NCBI GenBank assembly: GCA_964637185.1
Contig: CAZWVB010000021.1
Coordinates: 1-6,038, forward strand
Origin: CAZSVP01 sp964637185
GTDB lineage: Bacteria > Patescibacteriota > Saccharimonadia > CAILAD01 > BJGX01
Length of the DNA: 6,038 nt
Reading direction: 5' to 3'
Part shown: piece after piece, positions 1 through 4,600 of the stretch
Position numbering within the stretch: position 1 is the stretch's first letter
How the letters are laid out: the number at the start of each line of letters is the position of its first letter
Program-made: the position numbers and the translations under genes
Notes under the pieces: generated by a model
Told to the model about the DNA's origin: nothing
What the model saw: the letters and a program-made list of their open reading frames with translations, nothing else
Database searches by the model: none

Positions 1-2016
1 CAGAAGGTATTTGATCTATTTCACCGTCTTGATTTCAAAAGTTTGCTTAGCCGGCTTCCAGCTGGCAAGGCTACAGAGACCAAATTGACTGGAGAGCAAC
101 CTTCAGCTGAAGCAGCCCATCGCAGACACCTTGCATCAGCTACATATCATTGTGTAAATTCCGAGTCTCAGCTGACGGAGCTGGCCCAAAAGCTCGGCAA
201 GCAGAAAGTTTTTGCCTTTGATACCGAAACCACCAGTGAGGATCCGATCGATGCTCGCTTAGTGGGTATGAGTTTTGCTATGACCGAGGGCGAGGCTTAC
301 TACATACCACTTACGCACATCAAAGCCGACGAGCACGTCAAACAAGCCAAATCTGGCCAAACTAGCTTACTGACCCCCACAGCCGAGGATATGGAGCTGG
401 CCGCTGGCCAGCTGTCAGTCGCGACGGTGTTGGATGCTCTCAAACCAATCCTTGAAGACCCCAAGATTGGCAAGGTCGGTCACAATATCAAATACGACTA
501 TGTGGTACTACTTGAGCACGACATCCGATTAGGCCCAATCGTATTTGACACCATGGTGGCGGCATTCTTGCTCAACCCAATTGGTCGAGCTCAGTCGCTT
601 AGCGCTCTGGCCTATGCTGAGCTCGGTATAAGCATGATTGATATCGAGGAGCTGATTGGCAAGAAGGGGCGCGGACAGCTTTGTTTTGACTGTGTGCCGG
701 TCGCCGAAGCCACCCAATATGCTGCCGAAGATGCCGATATCACCTGGCGTTTGTACACCAAACTGGCTCAGTTGCTATCGCAACAGCCACTAGGGAGCAA
801 GAAATTGGTTCAACTAGCCGAGTCTGCCGAGTGGCCTCTGATCCCAGTGCTTGGTGATATGGAATACGCTGGCATTCGTCTGGACACCAAGTTTTTGGCT
901 AAACTATCCAAACAATACGATGCCAAAATCGACAAAGTCCAGCAAAAGATTTGGAAGCTGTCTGGTGGTCAGTTCAACATAAGCTCGCCAGCGCAATTGC
1001 AGGAAATACTATTTGGCAAGCTCAAGATTGATACTGCTGGGCTCAAAAAGACCAAGACTGGCATAAGCACGGCTGCAAGTGAGCTGGATAAGCTGCGTGG
1101 AAGACATCCTATCATTGATCTACTGTACGAATACCGTGAGCTTACCAAGCTCAAGAGCACCTATATCGATGCTTTGCCATTGCTGGTAAAACAAGATGGG
1201 CGCATCCATACGAGTTTTAACCAAACCATCGCTCAGACAGGTCGACTGAGTAGCATCAATCCCAATCTGCAGAATATTCCAATCCGGACTGAGCTGGGGA
1301 GGGAGATCCGACAGGCCTTCGTGGCCGACGAGGGTAAAACACTGGTAAGCGCAGACTTTTCTCAAATCGAGCTACGCTTGGCGGCTGAGCTGAGCCATGA
1401 CCAGCCGATGATCGAGGACTTCAAGTCCGGCACCGACATCCATACTTTGACTGCCGCAGAGATGTTTGACATCAAGCCTTCGGAGGTGAGTAGCGAGCAG
1501 CGCCGGGCAGCTAAGACTATCAACTTTGGCGTACTGTATGGTATGAGCCCGCATGGGCTGAGCGTAGCGGCCGGGCTTGATTACACCCAAGCCAAAGACT
1601 TTATCGACCGATATTTCAATCTTCGCAAAGGCCTGGCGGATTACATAGAGCAGCTCAAAGTTCAAGCTAAAGCCCAGGGCTATACCGAGACCATGTTTGG
1701 CCGTCGTCGCCCCTGTCCAGATATCAACAGCAGCAATTTTGCAGTCCGCGCTGCTGCCGAGCGTGCGGCGGTCAATATGCCTATGCAAGGTACGCAGGCT
1801 GATCTGATCAAACTCGCGATGGTACGGATAGCACCAATACTGCCGGAGGGCGCAGATATGCTACTACAGATCCATGACGAGTTGATTGTGGAATGCAATC
1901 AGGCCGACGCGGGCAAGGTGGCTCAGTTGATGCAGAAGGAGATGGAAGGCATTGCCAAACTCCAGGTACCGATAGTAGTTGATACTTCAACTGGCGATAA
2001 CTGGGGAGAACTATAG
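1..2016 (+). CDS. polA: DNA polymerase I, 5'-truncated by window edge
   Basis: The frame is open from base 1, so the start and most of the 5'-nuclease domain lie upstream. 671 residues are visible; residue 1 is the codon at base 1. The first residues (VFDLFHRLDFKSLLSRL) resemble the nuclease/Klenow linker. The 3'-5' exonuclease is intact: ExoI D74-T-E76, ExoII N162 and D166 in GHNIKYD, ExoIII Y240 and D244 in YAAED. This differs from Bacillus and Thermus Pol I, which have lost these residues. The polymerase has motif A (D452 in DFSQIELR), motif B (R501, K505, F509, Y513 in RRAAKTINFGVLYG) and motif C (H625-D626-E627). F509 matches E. coli F762, the residue linked to dideoxynucleotide discrimination. 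Family role: Okazaki fragment processing and repair synthesis in the cytoplasm. The TAG stop overlaps the next gene's GTG by one base, implying co-translation. Assignment is secure. Confidence 0.98.
   Translation, partial: QKVFDLFHRLDFKSLLSRLPAGKATETKLTGEQPSAEAAHRRHLASATYHCVNSESQLTELAQKLGKQKVFAFDTETTSEDPIDARLVGMSFAMTEGEAYYIPLTHIKADEHVKQAKSGQTSLLTPTAEDMELAAGQLSVATVLDALKPILEDPKIGKVGHNIKYDYVVLLEHDIRLGPIVFDTMVAAFLLNPIGRAQSLSALAYAELGISMIDIEELIGKKGRGQLCFDCVPVAEATQYAAEDADITWRLYTKLAQLLSQQPLGSKKLVQLAESAEWPLIPVLGDMEYAGIRLDTKFLAKLSKQYDAKIDKVQQKIWKLSGGQFNISSPAQLQEILFGKLKIDTAGLKKTKTGISTAASELDKLRGRHPIIDLLYEYRELTKLKSTYIDALPLLVKQDGRIHTSFNQTIAQTGRLSSINPNLQNIPIRTELGREIRQAFVADEGKTLVSADFSQIELRLAAELSHDQPMIEDFKSGTDIHTLTAAEMFDIKPSEVSSEQRRAAKTINFGVLYGMSPHGLSVAAGLDYTQAKDFIDRYFNLRKGLADYIEQLKVQAKAQGYTETMFGRRRPCPDINSSNFAVRAAAERAAVNMPMQGTQADLIKLAMVRIAPILPEGADMLLQIHDELIVECNQADAGKVAQLMQKEMEGIAKLQVPIVVDTSTGDNWGEL
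1979..2006 (+). repeat. Candidate left border repeat (polA 3' end)
   Basis: TTGATACTTC (1979-1988) and ACTGGGG (2000-2006) at the end of polA recur in the same order just before mutM (4600-4609 and 4626-4632), separated by 11 and 16 bases. The placement at both edges of the accessory block is suggestive. Chance 10-base repeats are common in 6 kb, and ACTGGGG is partly Shine-Dalgarno sequence. Confidence 0.25.
2003..2008 (+). promoter_or_regulatory. Shine-Dalgarno deciding the GTG start of the Nudix gene
   Basis: GGGGAG lies seven bases before the GTG at 2016, inside the last codons of polA. It supports the non-ATG start in the TAGTG junction and coupling of the two genes. No separate promoter was seen for the downstream gene. 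Confidence 0.65.
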
Positions 2017-2438
2017 TGTCCGAGGTAAACCTTCGAGTTGCCGCCAAGGCTGTCATAGTGCACGAGGGCAAAGTCTTAATCGTCCGCGAAGCCAGTAGTT
2101 ACCAGGAGGGAAGCAAGCTAGGACAGTATGGCTTGGTGGGCGGCAGAATCGATCCCGAGGAGTCTTTTTACGATGCCCTGGATCGTGAAGTAGCCGAAGA
2201 AGTAGGTTTACAAATTAAGCCGATTCGACCATTGCACGTTGGTGAGTGGTGGCCTGAGATCAAAGGCGTGAAAAACCACATCGTAGCGATTTTTATGGAG
2301 TGTAGTATGGTAGATGGAAACATCAAACTAAGTGAAGAACACGATGACTACCAGTGGGTGGATCTTGAGAATATCAAAAAATTACTAGTTATGGAACCAG
2401 ATAAATCAGTGGTTATTGGTTTCCTAGAGTCCATATAG
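2016..2438 (+). CDS. Nudix family hydrolase (140 aa)
   Basis: A complete Nudix box fits the consensus G-x5-E-x7-REUxEExGU exactly: G43, E49, R57-E58, E61-E62, G64-L65. The last glutamates bind the divalent metals used to hydrolyse nucleoside diphosphates linked to another group. The flanking order is as expected: an N-terminal strand (RVAAKAVIVHEGKVLIVRE), YGLVGG leading into the box, and a C-terminal FMECSMVDGNIKLSEEHDDYQWVDLEN segment, where the EEHDDYQWV stretch is typical of small Nudix enzymes. The length is normal for a single-domain member. Substrate cannot be read from sequence; an oxidised or non-canonical nucleotide is plausible beside polA but is inference. The start is GTG at the polA stop (one-base overlap, Shine-Dalgarno GGGGAG). 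Codons are AT-richer than polA (22 of 60 G+C at 2281-2340 against 34 of 60 at 1501-1560), so it may be a later arrival. It converges on the minus-strand gene ending at 2491. Confidence 0.93.
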   Translation: MSEVNLRVAAKAVIVHEGKVLIVREASSYQEGSKLGQYGLVGGRIDPEESFYDALDREVAEEVGLQIKPIRPLHVGEWWPEIKGVKNHIVAIFMECSMVDGNIKLSEEHDDYQWVDLENIKKLLVMEPDKSVVIGFLESI

Positions 2439-2490
2439 TCTAAATCAAGAACTATAGCTTAATCCTAAGCCGAGAATACCAAAAAGTTTG

Positions 2491-2997
2491 TTAGCCTTTT
2501 TCGGAGGCAACAATTCTTAAGTTGTAAAAACCTGGTGGTTTTCCAGAATTTGCCTCAAAAAGATTTGCAAAAATATAAGTTTCAACAAATGAGAACCCCT
2601 CAGTGGTTGGATATAGTATAGTGCGTTCGATGTATCCTTTTTGGTCTTCTTTGTCATCTACTAGAGCATCACCAAACTTACCATGGTGCAGTTCCAATAA
2701 GCGCTCTAACAACAGCCTATTTATTTCCATAGCATGTTCTCTTGATTCCTCTGATAGTACCTTATCGTCTTCACTATATAGAACAACTTCGGTTTTTAGG
2801 TCGTTCTGGATAGGAACACCTGGATGTTTTGGTGCCTCCTCTTTTAGGTTCTCAATCTTCCATTCATTGCTACCAGGTTGATTTGGATTGCCTACAAGCT
2901 CCTGAACTCGCCGTGTCCTGGCTAAATCAACGGCTAGTTCAAGCGCTGCTGGGTCTTCTATATTATCTAGCCCGGATTCTTTCGGTAGATCTTCCAT
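2491..2997 (-). CDS. Hypothetical soluble protein, 168 aa
   Basis: I do not recognise this family. The protein has no signal peptide or membrane segment. The N-terminal ~60 residues are acidic and polar (MEDLPKESGLDNIEDP, later EWKIENLKEEAPKHPG) and probably partly disordered. Residues 85-105 (REHAMEINRLLLERLLELHH) look like a helix. Residues 118-166 read as alternating strands (KGYIERTILY, GFSFVETYIFANLF, GFYNLRIVAS). The start is well constrained: an in-frame TGA lies two codons upstream and the next methionine is residue 90. No Shine-Dalgarno precedes the ATG; an extended -10 box sits six bases away, suggesting a leaderless mRNA. G+C is low (24 of 60 at both 2581-2640 and 2701-2760), like the Nudix gene. 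It is convergent with the Nudix gene, leaving 52 bp between stops. The long uninterrupted frame and promoter make it a likely real gene; function is unknown. Confidence 0.75.
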   Translation of the reverse strand: MEDLPKESGLDNIEDPAALELAVDLARTRRVQELVGNPNQPGSNEWKIENLKEEAPKHPGVPIQNDLKTEVVLYSEDDKVLSEESREHAMEINRLLLERLLELHHGKFGDALVDDKEDQKGYIERTILYPTTEGFSFVETYIFANLFEANSGKPPGFYNLRIVASEKG

Positions 2998-3003
2998 ATT
3001 TCA

Positions 3004-3031
3004 ATACTAGCATGGGTTTTGGCTCACCCAA
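3004..3031 (-). promoter_or_regulatory. Extended -10 promoter for the 168-aa gene; probably leaderless
   Basis: On the minus strand the -10 is TAGTAT (3009-3004), preceded by TGC, which makes an extended TGn -10. A weak -35, TTGGGT (3031-3026), lies 16 bases upstream. Only TGAAAT separates the -10 from the ATG at 2997, so a start seven bases after the -10 would fall on the A of the ATG. The same TGnTAGTAT element drives the lipoprotein gene at 4555-4563, which strengthens the call. Confidence 0.5.
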
Positions 3032-3049
3032 AATCTAGACTCTAGTAGA

Positions 3050-3070
3050 AAGTTTCTAGATTCTAAACTT
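3050..3070. repeat. Short inverted repeat beside the gap
   Basis: Arms AAGTTT (3050-3055) and AAACTT (3065-3070) flank a 9-base centre containing CTAG. The neighbouring bases 3034-3060 hold further TCTAGA/TCTAG words. It lies upstream of the minus-strand 168-aa gene and directly before the assembly gap. It could be part of a larger repeat or hairpin that broke the assembly; no function is claimed. Confidence 0.3.
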
Positions 3071-3078
3071 AGGGAGAG

Positions 3079-3178
3079 NNNNNNNNNNNNNNNNNNNNNN
3101 NNNNNNNNNNNNNNNNNNNNNNNNNNNNNNNNNNNNNNNNNNNNNNNNNNNNNNNNNNNNNNNNNNNNNNNNNNNNNN
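3079..3178. other. Assembly gap of exactly 100 N
   Basis: Bases 3079-3178 are all N. A round 100 is the usual placeholder for a scaffold join of unknown size, so real distance, orientation and continuity across it are unproven. Reading frames that appear to cross it are artefacts. The 3' end of the small membrane gene at 3179-3298, and possibly more genes, are hidden here. Confidence 0.97.
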
Positions 3179-3298
3179 CGGGGTGGCCACACCGACCATG
3201 CCCAGCATCACGATCGGTAGAAACATGATGATGTGCGCCCCTGATAGATAACACAGCCAGACCGTATCCTGGATGACTTTCTGCAGTCGATCGCGCAT
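3179..3298 (-). CDS. Small membrane protein, C-terminus lost in the gap (≥40 aa)
   Basis: Forty residues are visible before the N run. The start (MRDRLQKVIQDTV) is amphipathic and carries two Arg and one Lys. It is followed by one long hydrophobic segment, about residues 13-37 (WLCYLSGAHIIMFLPIVMLGMVG), read as a transmembrane helix, probably N-in. The ATG at 3298 has an excellent Shine-Dalgarno (AGGAGG, seven-base spacing), so this start is preferred over in-frame codons further upstream. The preceding 49-aa gene ends 11 bases earlier with its TAG inside this Shine-Dalgarno, so termination-reinitiation coupling is likely. I recognise no family. It is the third gene of a coupled membrane-protein unit; total length cannot be known. 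Confidence 0.65.
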
Positions 3299-3305
3299 GG
3301 CTTGT

Positions 3306-3311
3306 CCTCCT
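3306..3311 (-). promoter_or_regulatory. Shine-Dalgarno overlapping the preceding stop codon
   Basis: AGGAGG (minus strand) lies seven bases before the ATG at 3298. The TAG stop of the upstream 49-aa gene supplies its first bases (TAGGAGG), so a ribosome ending that gene sits on the initiation site of the next. This is the main evidence for the start of the gap-truncated membrane gene. Confidence 0.8.
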
Positions 3312-3459
3312 AACGGACGATCGAGGGTGCCTGACCGACACCACCTGGGTTGAACGGCTTGGGTTGATCTGGTACAGATGCCGCGATTGCTGCGACGACA
3401 ACCATACAGATGCATCCCACTACGATGAAGATCAGCAGAGCGCGCAAACATCCCTTCAT
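3310..3459 (-). CDS. Small single-pass membrane protein, 49 aa
   Basis: This short gene is easy to miss. Its 49 residues begin MKGCLRALL, continue as a hydrophobic helix at about residues 7-27 (IFIVVGCICMVVVAAIAA) and end in a proline/glycine-rich tail (PDQPKPFNPGGVGQAP). The Lys and Arg before the helix put the N-terminus in the cytoplasm and the tail outside. The start is supported by AAGGA six bases upstream and by the ATGA overlap with the 80-aa gene, whose TGA shares this ATG. Cys16 lies in the context IVVGCIC. VVGC is a poor lipobox, so a second lipoprotein is possible but less likely than a simple single-pass protein. No family is recognised. Coupling on both sides suggests the three small membrane proteins are made together, perhaps as subunits of one complex; that is inference. 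Confidence 0.68.
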   Translation of the reverse strand: MKGCLRALLIFIVVGCICMVVVAAIAASVPDQPKPFNPGGVGQAPSIVR

Positions 3460-3698
3460 GGCAGTTCCTTCACTACGTAGCTAGGGGCTGCTTGTGGCTT
3501 GTGGCTCTCGATGACAAACATCACTGCCATGAATACCACGAGCAGGCTCGCGAGTAGTCCAAACGATGCCTTACGCCACCGCGTAACCGATTGACGCCGA
3601 CTGCTATAGGCCCAGATGGTTAGCCCTAGAGCACCAATCCAGCCTACCATGGAGACCATACCGATGATCCCCAGGACGATATCTTGCCCGGTGGCCAT
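3456..3698 (-). CDS. Two-TM small membrane protein, 80 aa
   Basis: The protein starts MATGQDIVLG. It has two hydrophobic helices, about residues 7-30 (glycine- and methionine-rich) and 47-63 (FGLLASLLVVFMAVMFV), joined by a strongly basic loop (SSRRQSVTRWRKAS, five Arg/Lys). By the positive-inside rule the loop is cytoplasmic and both ends face out. The start at 3698 is chosen over an in-frame ATG 15 codons upstream because AAAGGAGG lies five bases before it. The 3' end overlaps the 49-aa gene in an ATGA. It is the first gene after a strong predicted promoter (3770-3798). Its translation-initiation region matches that of the lipoprotein gene at 23 of 31 positions, implying shared control. The family is not recognised; two-TM proteins of this size include holins and small complex subunits, but nothing decides. 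Confidence 0.75.
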   Translation of the reverse strand: MATGQDIVLGIIGMVSMVGWIGALGLTIWAYSSRRQSVTRWRKASFGLLASLLVVFMAVMFVIESHKPQAAPSYVVKELP

Positions 3699-3726
3699 GG
3701 TAGCCTCCTTTCGTCGTGATTGTCGA
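3696..3726 (-). promoter_or_regulatory. Translation-initiation region, copy 2 of a shared leader
   Basis: It includes AAAGGAGG (3711-3704) five bases before the ATG. The 31 bases ending at this ATG match those ending at the lipoprotein ATG (4455-4485) at 23 positions with no gap. The common skeleton is CGACAA, then ACGAAAGGAG, then CCATG. The matched CGACAA and ACGA blocks are not needed for ribosome binding, so common origin or common control is suggested. Confidence 0.6.
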
Positions 3727-3747
3727 GGTGTTCGCAAATCCAAAAGA

Positions 3748-3768
3748 AACCAGATCTACGATCTGGCT
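3748..3768 (-). promoter_or_regulatory. Palindrome across the predicted transcription start: operator or terminator hairpin
   Basis: CCAGATC and GATCTGG form perfect 7-bp arms around a 3-base centre (3750-3766). In minus-strand RNA the stem extends to nine pairs, one of them G·U, with a GUA loop, followed by the T-rich stretch TCTTTT. It begins two bases after the -10 box at 3770-3775, so it overlaps the expected +1. As DNA it suits a dimeric repressor operator. As RNA read through from the lipoprotein gene it resembles a weak intrinsic terminator. A transcript from the local promoter would lack much of the 5' arm. Confidence 0.5.
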
Positions 3769-3769
3769 A

Positions 3770-3798
3770 ACTATACCATAAATATCTATTTTTGTCTA
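3770..3798 (-). promoter_or_regulatory. Strong sigma70-type promoter for the small membrane operon
   Basis: Minus strand: -35 TAGACA (3798-3793, 5 of 6 to consensus), a 17-base spacer, and -10 TATAGT (3775-3770, 5 of 6) preceded by TGG (extended -10). Transcription should start near 3762-3764, about 65 bases before the ATG at 3698. The -35 touches the hairpin at 3799-3833, and the start overlaps the palindrome at 3748-3768. Confidence 0.7.
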
Positions 3799-3833
3799 CT
3801 CCCAAAATCTTTAATACTTAAAAACTTTGGGAG
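3799..3833 (-). terminator. 16-bp hairpin at the lipoprotein mRNA 3' end (terminator or processing signal)
   Basis: The 35 bases are palindromic about 3816. Outer arms CTCCCAAA / TTTGGGAG (3799-3806, 3826-3833) pair perfectly. The inner part adds eight more pairs around a 3-base loop (GUA in minus RNA). In minus-strand RNA the only two non-Watson-Crick positions are G·U pairs; in plus-strand RNA the same positions would be A·C mismatches. This polarity argues for function in the transcript coming from the lipoprotein gene, which ends 69 bases upstream. No clear U-tract follows at once (TAGACAAAAATAG), so a classical intrinsic terminator is not certain; an mRNA stabiliser or a DNA site next to the -35 are alternatives. 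Confidence 0.5.
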
Positions 3834-3902
3834 AACGGCAACCAACTACTTTGCATTCCACCCCCGACCAAACTTCTTATAGCAGTCGGTATGTTGTCAA
3901 CC
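3834..3902. other. Intergenic spacer after the lipoprotein stop
   Basis: I see nothing identifiable in these 69 bases. With the hairpin, promoter and leader at 3699-3833 they make up the 204-base non-coding stretch between the lipoprotein and the 80-aa gene. Confidence 0.6.
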
Positions 3903-4457
3903 TCAGACTGTCGAGGTGGACGGCGGAGTTACCGGTACACCCGGGTCCTTTTGGAGCACGGTTGCTCTTGGTCCTTCGCCGGGCTGGAGACAGGCATTCG
4001 TGTCCTTGTATGCGAACTGCAACAAGGCCGCGTAGCCACCCGACTTCACATCGGGGACACCACACTCATGCATGACTGTGGCGCCAGAGTCTCCGATCAC
4101 CACCGCGTATTGCCAGCCGGCGAGGCAGTTGCCAACGCCAGGCGGCACATGGTGGCTCCGTATGATCTCATCTGCCTTCGACTCGATCTTGCCCTTGGCC
4201 TCGGACGAGACAGGATTGCCGAAGTACAAGTAGACGATACAGACACCCTGATCGAACAAGGCGAACATCTCGTCCTTGTTCTTCTCCAAGACGTCGATGG
4301 CGGCATCAGGATCGATGCCACTGTCCGACTTGACCCAAGTCGGCGGGGACTGAGAGGTAGGGGTCTTGATGTTGCCGTCACCGGCATCCATCTGACCGCT
4401 GCAGGCGGTCAGGGCGATCAAGACCAGGGTGAACAGGGACAAGAGCGGCCGCTTCAT
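3903..4457 (-). CDS. Predicted secreted lipoprotein with four extra cysteines, 184 aa
   Basis: The N-terminus is a type II signal peptide: MKRP, a hydrophobic core (LLSLFTLVLIAL) and lipobox L16-T17-A18-C19, so C19 would be lipidated and the protein anchored outside the cytoplasmic membrane. A polar Ser/Thr/Pro/Gly linker (20-45) leads to a compact domain (46-160) with C73, C111, C132 and C156, enough for two disulfides. A Pro/Thr/Ser tail ends the protein. Within the domain, a helix-like SSEAKGKIESKADEIIRSH precedes strand-like WQYAVVIGDSGATVMHECG. I recognise no family. The start at 4457 is chosen because AAAGGAG lies six bases upstream and the signal peptide begins there; the frame extends 44 codons further but without support. 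A promoter sits at 4555-4583, giving a leader of about 90 bases. It is divergent from mutM and heads the minus-strand envelope cluster, probably with a linked role. Confidence 0.82.
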   Translation of the reverse strand: MKRPLLSLFTLVLIALTACSGQMDAGDGNIKTPTSQSPPTWVKSDSGIDPDAAIDVLEKNKDEMFALFDQGVCIVYLYFGNPVSSEAKGKIESKADEIIRSHHVPPGVGNCLAGWQYAVVIGDSGATVMHECGVPDVKSGGYAALLQFAYKDTNACLQPGEGPRATVLQKDPGVPVTPPSTSTV

Positions 4458-4485
4458 GGCGCGCTCCTTTCGTGTTGGTTGTCGT
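4455..4485 (-). promoter_or_regulatory. Translation-initiation region, copy 1 of a shared leader
   Basis: It carries AAAGGAG (4470-4464) six bases before the ATG at 4457, preceded by an A/C-rich, probably unstructured leader. It matches the region at 3696-3726 at 23 of 31 ungapped positions. It also fixes the lipoprotein start against the longer open frame upstream. Confidence 0.6.
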
Positions 4486-4554
4486 TGTGGGGTGCCGATC
4501 CGATACCTCACTACTCTAAGTGAAAGAGTTTTCAGATATCCGATCAACAGCGCG

Positions 4555-4583
4555 ATACTATCATAAAGCTTGCAAAAAGTCAA
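4555..4583 (-). promoter_or_regulatory. Promoter for the lipoprotein gene
   Basis: Minus strand: -35 TTGACT (4583-4578, 5 of 6), a 17-base spacer, and -10 TAGTAT (4560-4555) preceded by TGA, an extended -10 like that at 3004-3012. Expected start near 4548, about 90 bases before the ATG. Two ATCCGAT words (4498-4504 and 4538-4544, 40 bp apart) lie in the leader and could be binding sites. Confidence 0.65.
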
Positions 4584-4600
4584 GTGCATTCTGGTTTACT
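4570..4600 (+). promoter_or_regulatory. Possible mutM promoter, interleaved with the lipoprotein promoter
   Basis: Plus strand: TTGCAA (4570-4575) as -35 and TTTACT (4595-4600) preceded by TGG as an extended -10, with a long 19-base spacer. Transcription would start near 4607, about 29 bases before the mutM ATG. The boxes are mediocre. If real, the -35 lies within the spacer of the opposing promoter at 4555-4583, so the two would compete. Confidence 0.3.

Noticed and set aside
1372..1788. 138-codon minus-strand frame inside polA
   Set aside because: It lies opposite polymerase motifs A and B, which are clearly coding, and has no initiation signals.
2457..2505. Possible bidirectional terminator between the Nudix and 168-aa genes
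   Set aside because: GCTTA/TAAGC (2457-2461, 2466-2470) is only a 5-bp stem with no T-run. AAAAAG/CTTTTT (2481-2486, 2496-2501) is weak and runs into coding sequence. Not convincing enough to list.
3056..3451. Minus-strand frames of 131 and 110 codons running across the N run
   Set aside because: Their length comes from unknown bases. Only the segment starting at ATG 3298 has a Shine-Dalgarno and a membrane-protein pattern.
3721..3918. Direct repeat TGTCGAGGTG at 3721-3730 and 3909-3918
   Set aside because: About this many exact 10-base repeats are expected by chance in 6 kb. One copy lies in the lipoprotein 3' end and the other in a leader, with no shared context.
4081..4100. GDSG in the lipoprotein (residues 122-125), resembling a trypsin-type serine motif
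   Set aside because: No matching histidine/aspartate motifs or protease fold context; probably chance.
3891..4523. 210-codon plus-strand open frame opposite the lipoprotein gene
   Set aside because: It has no ribosome-binding site or promoter. The opposite strand has a signal peptide with lipobox, a Shine-Dalgarno and a promoter. This is a shadow frame.
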